A stretch of 64,000 nt of DNA, from assembly GCA_011174825.1 (NCBI GenBank), contig DUEZ01000076.1, positions 61,549 to 125,548 on the forward strand, written 5' to 3'. The stretch comes from Anaerolineae bacterium. GTDB lineage: Bacteria; Chloroflexota; Anaerolineae; Anaerolineales; E44-bin32. The position numbers and the translations under genes are program-made. Below are positions 17,437 through 26,579 of this stretch, one piece after another. A model generated the notes under the pieces. The model had not been told where the DNA came from and ran no database searches. It was given only the letters and a program-made list of their open reading frames with translations. How positions within the stretch are numbered: position 1 is the first letter of the stretch; the number at the start of each line of letters is the position of its first letter.

Positions 17437-18636
17437 ATGTCCGCCTCAAACAAGAAATTAACCATGCGTCAGCGTGTCCTAGCCGTTCTCCAGGGGAGGA
17501 AACCCGATCGCATTCCCTTCATTGACCGGATCGATTTTTGGTACAAAGGTCGAACGCAGCAAGGAAAATTGCCTGCAGAGTTTCACGGGAAGACCTTGCC
17601 CGCAGTCCATCAAGCGATCGGTATGGGGCACCAAGATTGGGATTATCCCTATGCCATCAAATACAGAAATGTTGAGATCATCCTTACCTTTGAGGGGGAG
17701 AGGATTTTCCAAGAGATCGATCCCGAGATCACCAATTTCCCTACCCTTTGGGGATGGATCCCAATTGATAAAGCTGGCGTCACAACGACTGAACTGATCA
17801 CACCTGTGGGCAAACTATTCTTTCAACACCGATTGCTAGAGGAGAGCATCTCTACAGGCACCACACGCCCTCAAATGATCTCCCATCCGATAAAAGATCT
17901 TGATGATTTCAAAACATACGAATACATCATCGAGCATACAGAATTCGTTCCCCGCTACGATGCTTTTGCTCACCGAGAAGCAGAAGTTGGTGATCATGGG
18001 TACCTCGTCCCGATCATTGAACGTATCCCGTTTCAACACTTACTCATCGACACAATTGGTGAGCTCGAAACCTTCTACATGCTCCATGACAACCCGAAGG
18101 AATTTAAACGACTACTCAGCGTCATCGACGAGCAAGTTACGGATAAACTCAAGAGATTGGCTGACTTTTCTGCGCCTTATGTTGAATTCACTGACAATCT
18201 TGATGGTTTCATGACCAATCCCCTACTCTTCCGAGAGTATGTACTCCCAGCATTTCAATGCTATTGTGAAATCCTGCATGGTCAAGGTAAAAAAGTGGGA
18301 GATCATACGGATGGGGATCTGAAGGCGATTGTAAATCTGATACCAGAGACGGATCTGGATGTATGTGAATCTTTCACGCCAGCTCCGACGACCAGTTGTA
18401 CCTTCGAAGAGGCCTGGACGTTATGGAAAGAGGGTCCTCTCATATGGGGCGGGATCGCATCCTATTATCTTGAAGAAAGGGTCAGCGAGGTCGAATTCCG
18501 TGAGCACATCGAACATCTATTGCAACTCATCGGCGACCGTCCTATCATCCTAGGTGTAGGTGACGCTGTCATGAGCAACAACGACCTCGATCGAGTAAGA
18601 TACATTGCGGAGAGAATTGAGAGCCATCCGATATAA
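17437..18636 (+). CDS. URO-D-family methyltransferase (MtaA/CmuA-like), corrinoid-associated
   Basis: This 399-residue protein of the uroporphyrinogen decarboxylase superfamily has the barrel segments FTDNLDGFMTNPLLFREYV, DHTDGDL and a Gly-rich C-terminal strand (IILGVGD). The immediately following gene is a cognate corrinoid protein. That makes a methyl-transfer role, to or from cobalamin as in MtaA, MtbA or CmuA, far more likely than heme synthesis. The HxC zinc motif of MtaA is not seen: the His is followed by Thr-Asp. The methyl donor or acceptor is therefore not predictable. Candidates include methoxylated aromatics and methylamines. It starts 56 bases after the FAD/Fe-S dehydrogenase. 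Confidence 0.8.
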   Translation: MSASNKKLTMRQRVLAVLQGRKPDRIPFIDRIDFWYKGRTQQGKLPAEFHGKTLPAVHQAIGMGHQDWDYPYAIKYRNVEIILTFEGERIFQEIDPEITNFPTLWGWIPIDKAGVTTTELITPVGKLFFQHRLLEESISTGTTRPQMISHPIKDLDDFKTYEYIIEHTEFVPRYDAFAHREAEVGDHGYLVPIIERIPFQHLLIDTIGELETFYMLHDNPKEFKRLLSVIDEQVTDKLKRLADFSAPYVEFTDNLDGFMTNPLLFREYVLPAFQCYCEILHGQGKKVGDHTDGDLKAIVNLIPETDLDVCESFTPAPTTSCTFEEAWTLWKEGPLIWGGIASYYLEERVSEVEFREHIEHLLQLIGDRPIILGVGDAVMSNNDLDRVRYIAERIESHPI

Positions 18637-18690
18637 GGGTCATGCATAGATCATGACCGATGCAGATTTTTAACCGCTAGGAGCCAATGT

Positions 18691-19326
18691 ATGAACGAAA
18701 TATTAAAATCCATCTACGCCGCAGTATTAACAGGCGACATGACTACGACCCAGGAACAAGTCGAAGAAGCGATAAAAATCGGCTTGACTCCAGCCGATAT
18801 CTTGCAGGAGGGACTGATCTCGGCTATGACAGAAGTAGGTAGGCGGTTCGAAGCCGGAGACTATTACGTTCCCGAGATGCTTATCGCTGCCAGAGCGATG
18901 AAAGGGGGATTAACGATCCTCAAGCCGCTCCTCGCTGCATCAGATGTCCAACCTCTCGGAAAGATTGTCCTCGGTACGGTTAAGGGTGATTTACATGATA
19001 TCGGCAAGAACCTGGTCAGCATGATGTTGGAGGGCGCCGGGTTCGAGATCGTGGATTTAGGGGTTGATATCCCGCCTGACAAGTTCGTCGAGGCGATACG
19101 ATCTGGCGGGATCGATGTCCTCGGTATGTCGGCCCTCCTTACAACCACAATGCCCCTGATGAAAGCCACGATCGACGCATTGGTTGATGCTCAGTTACGC
19201 GACCAGGTTAAAGTTATCATAGGGGGTGCACCGGTGACCCAATCCTATGCTGATGATATCGGTGCCGACGGTTACGCACCGGATGCCAGTCGAGCCGCAT
19301 CATTAACAAAATCGCTCGTAGGCTGA
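18691..19326 (+). CDS. Corrinoid (cobalamin-binding) methyltransferase protein
   Basis: This 211-residue protein has a helical cap domain (about 1-85, with VGRRFEAGDYYVPE) and a Rossmann-like B12-binding domain. The motif GDLHDIGKN places the lower-axial cobalt ligand at His102 (D100-x-H102-x-x-G105). GVDIPP and GGAPVT further match the fold. Length and layout match MtaC/MtbC/MttC-type proteins that shuttle a methyl group between two methyltransferases. A TAGGAG ribosome site precedes the ATG, and the gene follows the URO-D-type methyltransferase by 54 bases. No MttB- or MtaB-type first methyltransferase and no RACE/RamA-type reactivase is present in the window. Confidence 0.92.
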   Translation: MNEILKSIYAAVLTGDMTTTQEQVEEAIKIGLTPADILQEGLISAMTEVGRRFEAGDYYVPEMLIAARAMKGGLTILKPLLAASDVQPLGKIVLGTVKGDLHDIGKNLVSMMLEGAGFEIVDLGVDIPPDKFVEAIRSGGIDVLGMSALLTTTMPLMKATIDALVDAQLRDQVKVIIGGAPVTQSYADDIGADGYAPDASRAASLTKSLVG

Positions 19327-19360
19327 TGAGAGTGCGTTTAATACGTTTAAAGGATGAAGG

Positions 19361-20278
19361 ATGATGCCACAAGTTCAACATACTGAACCAGCTATAGCAA
19401 AAGTGAAGGACATTGAAATCGTCTTCGATACATTTGGTGATCCGAGCGGTTCTCCTATTCTGCTCATCATGGGAATTGGCTGCCAAATGATCGATTGGAG
19501 AGATGATTTCTGCGAGAGACTGGCCTCCCGCGGCTATTGGGTCATCAGGTACGATAACCGTGATGTCGGCCTCTCAACCAAATTGGACGATTCTGGCGTA
19601 CCAAATATGATGCAAATGCTCATCGCATCGAGCGGGGGTGAAACATTGGAATCACCCTATACGTTGAAGCACATGGCGGACGATGCTGTCGGTCTACTTG
19701 ATGCCCTTAAGATCGAGAAAGCCCATGTGGTTGGCGTATCGATGGGAGGCATGATCGCTCAGTCGATGGCCATTCACCATCCTGCCCGACTCGCCTCCTT
19801 AATCTCGATCATGTCCTCAACCGGTGAGCCGGACCTCCCTCCTCCAACACCCGAGGCGCTCGCGGTCCTCACCACTCCCGCACCTGCCGACCGTGAAGGC
19901 TACATTGAAAGCTCGATCGAGAATTGGCGGGTTCTAAGCGGTCCGAAGTTTCCACCCGATGAGAAACTAACCCGTGAGCATGCGGGCTTGAAGTTCGATC
20001 GAGGGATTCACCCAGCTGGTATTGCGAGGCAAATGGCCGCCATATTGGCCTCCGGTGGGAGGAGGGAAGCACTGAAATCTGTTACCACCCCAACCCTCGT
20101 AATTCATGGGGATGCCGATCCACTCGTGCCCGTCGAAGGTGGAGTGGACACCGCGGATGCGATCTCAGAGGCTAAGCTGATCATCGTGGAAGGTATGGGG
20201 CATTATTTACCCATTGAGCTATGGCCTCAACTGATCGACGCAATCGTGTACCATACATCCACAATAGAGATCTTATAA
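19361..20278 (+). CDS. Alpha/beta hydrolase
   Basis: This 305-residue alpha/beta-hydrolase-fold enzyme has the nucleophile elbow GVSMG at Ser127, an acid strand (HGDADPLVP) and a late His in GMGHYLP, giving a complete Ser-Asp-His triad. The segment DNRDVGLS after the second strand is typical of the epoxide hydrolase/haloperoxidase/ester hydrolase branch. A ribosome site AAGGATGAAGG lies directly before two adjacent ATG codons. It follows the corrinoid protein by 34 bases and is probably cotranscribed. The substrate is an unknown ester, thioester, lactone or carbon-carbon bond substrate. Confidence 0.85.
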   Translation: MMPQVQHTEPAIAKVKDIEIVFDTFGDPSGSPILLIMGIGCQMIDWRDDFCERLASRGYWVIRYDNRDVGLSTKLDDSGVPNMMQMLIASSGGETLESPYTLKHMADDAVGLLDALKIEKAHVVGVSMGGMIAQSMAIHHPARLASLISIMSSTGEPDLPPPTPEALAVLTTPAPADREGYIESSIENWRVLSGPKFPPDEKLTREHAGLKFDRGIHPAGIARQMAAILASGGRREALKSVTTPTLVIHGDADPLVPVEGGVDTADAISEAKLIIVEGMGHYLPIELWPQLIDAIVYHTSTIEIL

Positions 20279-20408
20279 TGTAAACTACTCTTAGTCATAA
20301 TTCATGAAAGGATTTTCGATATGAGCTGAAGGATAATTAATCGAGGAACCATCCAAGACATGCTCCCCGTCATGTACCATTGAGCATAGGTCCATTCGAT
20401 AACTTTTA

Positions 20409-21563
20409 ATGACCTCATCCAAGGGATTCGCAAACGACCATAACCAAATCATGAGCATACTCTTTTCCCCATTCAACATTGGTCCACTTGATTTACCAAA
20501 CCGATTGGTCAGGTCCGCCACAGCCGAACGAATGGCTGATGGAGACGGTCGACCTTTACCCCCACTGAAGAATCTACATACTGAATTAGCGAAAGGTGGG
20601 GTTGGCCTGATCATCACAGGTCATATGTACATACATCCTTCAGGTAAGGCTCACGTAGAGATGACAGGTGTCTATAGCGATGACCTGCTCCCCGACCTCT
20701 CACAATTAGCCAACGCAGTTCATGATGAAAACGGTCGGATCATCGTCCAGATCAACCACGGTGGCATGAATTGCAGTCGGGAGACGGTTGATGAAAATTT
20801 CGCTCCTTCAGCAGTTGATCAGCCATATGTGAGCAGACCTGCTCGAGAAATCACACGTAAAGAGATCGATAATATCATCCAAGCATACGCTAATGCTGCT
20901 CGAAGGGTGCAAGATGCGGGCTTCGATGGGGTTCAGATTCATGCTGCACATGGCTACTTGATCAGTCAATTCTTGTCTCCACTCATCAATCATCGCAACG
21001 ATGAATGGGGAGGAGGGATAACGGAGAGAATGCGTTTCCTCAAAGAAATCAGCAAGGCTGTGAGAGATCAAGTCGGATCTGACTATCCTGTCTTGATCAA
21101 GCTAGGCATGATAGATGGCATACAAGGCGGACTAACACCCGAGGAGAGTCTAGAGGTTGTCGCCGCGTTGGAAGACATGGGCATAGATGCTTTGGAGATT
21201 AGCGGTGGTTTTAGTGGGGGTCGAAGCCTAAACATCAGAAAGGGAATTCGATCACAAACTGATGAAGCCTACTTCCTTCACTTGGCACAAAGAGCCCGCA
21301 AAGTCACCCCACTGCCTGTCATCTTGGTTGGGGGTTTACGCTCACGATCCGTGATGGAGCAAGTACTGATCGATGGACACGCCGACCTCATCTCACTCAG
21401 CCGACCGCTGATATCTGAACCTGATCTACCAAATCGCTTGCGTTTAGGCTTGCAGGAAAAATCAAGATGTCTGTCATCAAACAATTGTTGGCCTGAAACC
21501 GTAGGGGAAGGAATTGCATGTAAATGTCCTCATGAGAAGCTGACCGATAAGGGTAAAGCGTAA
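20409..21563 (+). CDS. NADH:flavin oxidoreductase / old yellow enzyme family
   Basis: This is an FMN-dependent TIM-barrel ene-reductase of up to 384 residues. Met15 at 20451 (MSILFSPFNIG) matches the usual family N-terminus and is probably the real start. Seen motifs are QINHGG, IHAAHGYLISQFLSP, NDEWGG and a phosphate-binding VGGLRS. The C-terminal tail CLSSNNCW resembles the CxxCN-x-C of bacterial 2-enoate/dienoyl-CoA-type relatives, with one Cys changed to Ser. There is no room for the second flavin domain, so it is the short form and probably lacks an Fe-S cluster. Relatives reduce activated C=C bonds of enones or enoates. Neighbouring acyl-CoA genes fit an enoate-type substrate. Confidence 0.85.
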   Translation: MTSSKGFANDHNQIMSILFSPFNIGPLDLPNRLVRSATAERMADGDGRPLPPLKNLHTELAKGGVGLIITGHMYIHPSGKAHVEMTGVYSDDLLPDLSQLANAVHDENGRIIVQINHGGMNCSRETVDENFAPSAVDQPYVSRPAREITRKEIDNIIQAYANAARRVQDAGFDGVQIHAAHGYLISQFLSPLINHRNDEWGGGITERMRFLKEISKAVRDQVGSDYPVLIKLGMIDGIQGGLTPEESLEVVAALEDMGIDALEISGGFSGGRSLNIRKGIRSQTDEAYFLHLAQRARKVTPLPVILVGGLRSRSVMEQVLIDGHADLISLSRPLISEPDLPNRLRLGLQEKSRCLSSNNCWPETVGEGIACKCPHEKLTDKGKA

Positions 21564-21636
21564 GGATACGATTAATCAACGATAATGATCTGGGCAAAAT
21601 AAAACATGAGATCGATCGAGCCACAAGGAGGATAAT

Positions 21637-22776
21637 GTGATCGACTTTGCTCTCACCGAGGAACAAAAAGCCTGCCAAAAGCTGGTTCGCGACTTTGCTC
21701 TTAAAGAGATCGTACCTGTAGCTCATGAGTTGGATGAAGAACAACGTCACAGCCCTGAAATCGTGGAAAAGTACCACGAGATCGGATTACTACATTACGC
21801 GGTACCAGAGGAATATGGTGGAGCCGGATTGGGCTCATTAGAAGGCTGCATCTTCGGTGAGGAATTGGGCGCGGCCTGTGCGGGGGTTGCTGCGAGCCTT
21901 GGAGGCAGCATTTTAGGCCTCACCCCGTTTCTTATCGCTGGTAGCCCAGAGCTTAAAGAAGAGCTGCTCACGAAGCATACCTCAGGGCCAAATCTGGGCG
22001 CATTTTGTTTAACCGAACCAGATGCTGGTTCAGATGTCGCAGCGCTACGGACGACTGCCGTTCTCGAAGGAGACGAATACATCATAAATGGTTCTAAACG
22101 CTTCATCACTAATGGCGGTGTGGCAAGCCTCTATTCGGTCTTTGCTACCGAAAACGCTGAATTAAGACACAAAGGGATCTCGGCTTTCATGGTCCCTGCC
22201 GATACACCCGGTGTCTCCAGTGGTAAGAAAGAGGACAAGATGGGCCAGCGGGCTACCGATACCCGAGAAGTGATCTTTAGCGATGTTCACATTCCCGCCC
22301 GATATCGACTGGGCGAAGGGCTTGATGGCTTCAAGATTGCGATGAAGACCTTGGATGATTCCCGTGCAGGAGTAGGCGCAGCAGCGGTTGGTATCGCACG
22401 CGCAGCTCTGGAGGCCGCGAGGGATTATGCTAAAGAGCGGGTGCAATTTGGGAAACCCATCGCTGCTCAACAAGGCATCCAGTTCATGTTGGCTGATATG
22501 GCGATGAAGGTCAACGCCGCTCGATTACTCTGCTGGCATGCTGCCTGGTTGCATGATAACGGACAACGTAATACATTGGAATCAGCTATCGCCAAATGCT
22601 TTGCTGGAGACACGGCCATGGCGGTGACCACGGACGCCGTCCAGGTTCTCGGGGGCTACGGGTATATGAAGGAATACCCGGTTGAGAAATACATGCGCGA
22701 CGCTAAACTACACCAGATCTATGAGGGCACAAACCAGATCCAACGTTTGGTGATCGCTCGGCAGATTCTCAGTTAG
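21637..22776 (+). CDS. Acyl-CoA dehydrogenase
   Basis: This 379-residue FAD enzyme has the family signature CLTEPDAGSD, the flavin/ETF-contact segment QVLGGYGYMKEYPVE and the catalytic base Glu363 in YEGTNQIQR. Glu in this position is characteristic of short-chain/butyryl-CoA-type dehydrogenases. It introduces an alpha-beta double bond into an acyl-CoA, or reduces it in reverse with electron-transfer flavoprotein. The start is a GTG at 21637 with an excellent AAGGAGG site, since an ATG two bases earlier is immediately followed by a stop. It lies 73 bases after the old-yellow-enzyme gene. No ETF genes are seen in the window. Confidence 0.93.
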   Translation: MIDFALTEEQKACQKLVRDFALKEIVPVAHELDEEQRHSPEIVEKYHEIGLLHYAVPEEYGGAGLGSLEGCIFGEELGAACAGVAASLGGSILGLTPFLIAGSPELKEELLTKHTSGPNLGAFCLTEPDAGSDVAALRTTAVLEGDEYIINGSKRFITNGGVASLYSVFATENAELRHKGISAFMVPADTPGVSSGKKEDKMGQRATDTREVIFSDVHIPARYRLGEGLDGFKIAMKTLDDSRAGVGAAAVGIARAALEAARDYAKERVQFGKPIAAQQGIQFMLADMAMKVNAARLLCWHAAWLHDNGQRNTLESAIAKCFAGDTAMAVTTDAVQVLGGYGYMKEYPVEKYMRDAKLHQIYEGTNQIQRLVIARQILS

Positions 22777-23085
22777 GTTGCGATTTTTCAAACTTGAGTA
22801 GAAAAAGATTACCGTGATATTGCTCAATATCGACTGCATGATAGATTGTCAAACGAGAGATGAAGAGATTCATTAGGTTCAACGAGGAGGTGACCTCGGC
22901 GATCGATTAAACCATTGATTATGATGTATCTCCGAGATAACCGCATAAGCTGCACAAGAGAACGCGAATGAGATTCTAGACGCGCATCGATCAAGCACCC
23001 CTAAGGATCAATCAAGGATCTCACCATCGATAAGCGCATCATGAAGTTCTCTCCACAGCAGCTCAAGCAATGGAGGAGGCCTGCG

Positions 23086-24792
23086 ATGAATCAAGAAAAA
23101 CCCTGGCTCAAATTCTATGAGCCCCATGTACCGGAGCACATTGATTATCCCGAAATGACACTACCCGAAGCTTTAGAAGAGACTGCGCGCAAACATCCGG
23201 ATCATGTGGCCCACATATTCAAAGACAGCAAGATAACCTATCGAGAACACATAGAGGCGGTAAACAGGTTCGCTGCTGCTTTGCAAGGGTTGGGCGTAAA
23301 AAAGGGTGACCGGGTCGCGATCCACCTACCCAACTGCCCACAGTTCCCAATCTCTTATGCAGCTACCCTGAAGATCGGAGGGATCGTCGTTCCTTGCAAT
23401 CCGGTCTACACGGCCCGTGAGCTAAACCATCAACTTAACGACTCTGGTGCAGAGGTCATCGTAACTCTCAGCGCGATGTATCCCATCATCAAACATATCC
23501 GTAGCGAAACCAAGTTGCGTCATGTCGTCGTCGCCAAGATCAAAACGTTCTTCCCAACCCTCACGAAATTGCTCTTCACACTGCTGTTGGAGAAGAAATC
23601 TGGCCATAAGGCAGACATCTCAGGCGATGAGAACACTTATTGGTTTTCGGATCTCTTGGCTGAGGCACCAGAGAAACCCCAACCGGTTGATATCTCGTGG
23701 GATGACACCGCGGTGCTGATGTACACGGGCGGCACCACTGGCGTCTCCAAGGGCGCCCAACTCACACACAAGAATATCTTTGTCAACGCTTACCAGGTGA
23801 TCACTTGGGTTAATGGAATGGATGCAAAAAACACAGTGCTGACGGCTATTCCGCTGTATCACAGCTACGGCATGACCTGCTGTATGAACCCAGGCGCCAT
23901 CACCCCCGGCACCACAATCCTGGTACCCGATCCACGCGACGTAGAAGACGTTTTGAAGAGTATCCACAAATACCGACCGGATTTATACCCTGGCGTGCCG
24001 GCCTTGTACATCTCGATTAATAACCATCCGGATGTAAAAAAGTATGACCTTACCTCACTTAAGGCATGCAACAGTGGTGCTGCTCCGCTTCCCGTGGAGG
24101 TACAACAACAATTCCAAAAGATCACAGGCGCTCGTTTGGTGGAAGGTTATGGTCTCAGCGAGGCTTCACCTGTAACGCACGCCAACCCCATATATGGCGA
24201 GTGCCGCCTCGGTACCATCGGTCTGCCATACCCCGACACTGAGGTCAAGATCGTCGACGCTGATACCGGTGAGAGAGTGCTCGGCATTGGCGAGATAGGC
24301 GAACTCTGTATCCGGGGTCCGCAAGTGATGAAGGGGTACTGGAACATGCCGACCGAAACGGCTAATACCCTTCGGACCGGCCCAGAAGGTGGCGAACCCT
24401 GGCTTCACACCGGCGACATCGCTGTTATGGATAAAGATGGGTACAGTCAAATCGTAGATCGAAAAAAGGACATGATCCTGGGCGCAGGTGGTTATAATAT
24501 CTACCCTCGGGAGATCGAGGATGTTCTCTTTGAAAATCCGAAGATCCTTGAAGCCGGAGTCGCAGGAGTTCCGGTGCCGGGTAAGGGTGAACGTGTAAAG
24601 GCTTTCGTCGTTCTAAAGCCCGGTGAGACCGCAACCGAGGAAGAGATCTTGGCTTTCCTACGGGAAAAAGTGGCTCCCTACAAAGTACCTAAGTATGTTG
24701 AATTCCGCGATGAACTGCCAAAGACATTAACCGGAAAGGTGCTACGTCGCGCGCTGGTTGAAGAGGAGACGAAGAGACAAACCACCGAGTGA
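23086..24792 (+). CDS. Long-chain-type acyl-CoA ligase (AMP-forming)
   Basis: This 568-residue adenylate-forming enzyme has the AMP-binding motif MYTGGTTGVSKGA, GYGLSEASPV, the hinge TGDIAVMDKDGYSQIVDRKKD and the C-terminal Lys region PKTLTGKVLRR. The start is set by GGAGGAGG five bases before ATG 23086; a further-upstream ATG at 23041 would have no ribosome site. It activates a carboxylic acid to its CoA thioester at the cost of ATP to AMP. Fatty acids are usual, although aromatic or other organic acids are possible in this context. It would supply substrate to the acyl-CoA dehydrogenase upstream. The preceding 264 bases hold nothing recognisable. Confidence 0.92.
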   Translation: MNQEKPWLKFYEPHVPEHIDYPEMTLPEALEETARKHPDHVAHIFKDSKITYREHIEAVNRFAAALQGLGVKKGDRVAIHLPNCPQFPISYAATLKIGGIVVPCNPVYTARELNHQLNDSGAEVIVTLSAMYPIIKHIRSETKLRHVVVAKIKTFFPTLTKLLFTLLLEKKSGHKADISGDENTYWFSDLLAEAPEKPQPVDISWDDTAVLMYTGGTTGVSKGAQLTHKNIFVNAYQVITWVNGMDAKNTVLTAIPLYHSYGMTCCMNPGAITPGTTILVPDPRDVEDVLKSIHKYRPDLYPGVPALYISINNHPDVKKYDLTSLKACNSGAAPLPVEVQQQFQKITGARLVEGYGLSEASPVTHANPIYGECRLGTIGLPYPDTEVKIVDADTGERVLGIGEIGELCIRGPQVMKGYWNMPTETANTLRTGPEGGEPWLHTGDIAVMDKDGYSQIVDRKKDMILGAGGYNIYPREIEDVLFENPKILEAGVAGVPVPGKGERVKAFVVLKPGETATEEEILAFLREKVAPYKVPKYVEFRDELPKTLTGKVLRRALVEEETKRQTTE

Positions 24793-25004
24793 AACCATTG
24801 AGAAATCGTGGGTATCGACATTGAGAGAATCTGACCTCCGAGGTCTTTGATCATAGCTTCATGAGCTCTGTGGTTATCTGTCATCTGCTCAAACACGAAA
24901 GCATGTAGCAAAGCATCGGAGGTCTTTGCCATTACATCATCGATGAAGAGAGGCACAAGGTTGAGTTGTTTTTATCCCATTCGACTTGATCAGGAGTAGA
25001 TGTC

Positions 25005-26459
25005 ATGACTTTGATGACGGCAGATGCGTATTTGGATAGCCTGAGGCGGATGCACAAACGTGTTTTTATGTTTGGTGAGGAGATCGAAGACCCTACAGAT
25101 CACCCAATGATACGGCCGTCGGTGAATGCTGTGGCCATGACGTATGAATTAAGCCACCACCCAGATCATGAGGCACTTCTAACTACTGAATCGAGTCTTA
25201 CAGGAAAGAGAATCAACCGCTTCACCCACCTCCACCAGAGCACGGACGATCTGGTCAAGAAGGTCAAGATGTTGCGTCTTTTAGGGCAATGCACTGGATG
25301 CTGCTTCCAACGGTGCGTCGGGATGGACAGCTTTAATGCAATCGATATCGTCACGGACAAGATGGATCAAGCACTAGGCACTGAATACAACCTAAGATTT
25401 AGAGAATACCTGCAACATGTGCAAGATGAAGACTTGGTGGTTGATGGCTGTATGACAGATCCCAAAGGAAATCGAGGGCTTCCACCAGGGGAGCAATCAG
25501 ATCCAGATTTATTCCTTCGTGTCATTGATGAGAATAAAGACGGGATCACAATCCGCGGCGCGAAAGTCCATCAGACAGGTGCCATCAATTCCCATGAAAT
25601 ACTGGCGATGCCCACACGGTCCCTTAAAGAAGCCGATGAAGACTACGCAGTCGCCTGTGCGATTCCCGCAGATGATGAAGGAGTCCTCTACGTTTACGGT
25701 CGGCAGGCAAGCGACACAAGAAAACTTGAAGGGGGCGATATCGACGTCGGGAATGTCCGCTTTGGAGGACACGAAGCGGTCGTAATCTTCAATAACGTGT
25801 TCGTTCCATGGAAACGGGTATTCATGTGCGGTGAATTTCAATTCGCTGGTGAGATGGTTGAGACCTTCGCTGCTTATCACAGATCGAGTTATGGGGGGTG
25901 CAAGGTTGGCGTGGGTGATGTTCTCATTGGCGCGACAAAACTCATCGCCACGTATCAAGGCGTTGAGGACGCTTCCCATATCAAGGACAAGCTTGTTGAG
26001 ATGATCCACCTTAATGAAACACTCTATGCGTGTGGGTTGGCATGTTCCACTGAGGGCGTGAAGACGTCCTCCGGAACTTACCTCGTCGACATGGTCCTAG
26101 CGAATATCTGCAAGTTGAACGTTACCCGTTTTCCCTATCAGATCGCCAGCATCGCTCAGGATATTGCTGGAGGGTTGCTTGTAACAATGCCCTCTGAGAA
26201 GGACTTTTCTCATCCCGAAGTAGGACCCTTGCTACAAAAGTATTTGGCTGGAGCAGAACCATACCCCACAGAATGGCGTCAACGTATCCTGCGTTTGATT
26301 GAAAACCTAACGCTTGGGCTAGGTGCGGTGGGATATTTAACTGAGTCGATGCATGGCGCTGGATCGCCTATGGCTCAGCGGATCATGCTCTCCCGTTTGA
26401 CCGACATGGAGCATAAGGAAGGATTAGCGGCAACCATTGCTGGTATTAAAGAGCAGTAA
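25005..26459 (+). CDS. 4-hydroxybutyryl-CoA dehydratase / vinylacetyl-CoA isomerase family protein
   Basis: This 484-residue protein of the AbfD family carries both FAD and a [4Fe-4S] cluster. The cluster ligands of Clostridium AbfD (Cys99, Cys103, His292, Cys299) correspond to Cys100, Cys104, His292 and Cys299 here, the latter two in HRSSYGGC. Conserved N-terminal DHPMIRPSVNAVAMTYEL and central VPWKRVF segments also match. AbfD dehydrates 4-hydroxybutyryl-CoA to crotonyl-CoA by a ketyl-radical mechanism. Related flavin monooxygenases lack the cluster ligands, so a radical dehydratase or isomerase is favoured. It stands before the FdrA gene with about 120 bases between. A succinate-semialdehyde or 4-hydroxybutyrate-CoA transferase gene is not nearby, so the physiological substrate may differ. 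Confidence 0.9.
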   Translation: MTLMTADAYLDSLRRMHKRVFMFGEEIEDPTDHPMIRPSVNAVAMTYELSHHPDHEALLTTESSLTGKRINRFTHLHQSTDDLVKKVKMLRLLGQCTGCCFQRCVGMDSFNAIDIVTDKMDQALGTEYNLRFREYLQHVQDEDLVVDGCMTDPKGNRGLPPGEQSDPDLFLRVIDENKDGITIRGAKVHQTGAINSHEILAMPTRSLKEADEDYAVACAIPADDEGVLYVYGRQASDTRKLEGGDIDVGNVRFGGHEAVVIFNNVFVPWKRVFMCGEFQFAGEMVETFAAYHRSSYGGCKVGVGDVLIGATKLIATYQGVEDASHIKDKLVEMIHLNETLYACGLACSTEGVKTSSGTYLVDMVLANICKLNVTRFPYQIASIAQDIAGGLLVTMPSEKDFSHPEVGPLLQKYLAGAEPYPTEWRQRILRLIENLTLGLGAVGYLTESMHGAGSPMAQRIMLSRLTDMEHKEGLAATIAGIKEQ

Positions 26460-26579
26460 AGTGTGCTACATTTGGCGCAAGCGCTCCTTTACACTTACTG
26501 TTCATTAAGAGAAAAGAATTTCCCTTACCACACGGTGCTCCGTTCTTGAAGGTTACTCACAGGACCTGGGGTGATATCC

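Noticed and set aside
17437..18636. Uroporphyrinogen decarboxylase of heme synthesis (hemE)
   Set aside because: The adjacent corrinoid protein and absence of other heme genes favour a methyltransferase of the same superfamily.
24678..24956. Minus-strand 92-codon frame overlapping the acyl-CoA ligase end
   Set aside because: Much of it is antisense to the ligase C-terminus. The remaining 50 codons show no family that I recognise and no ribosome site.
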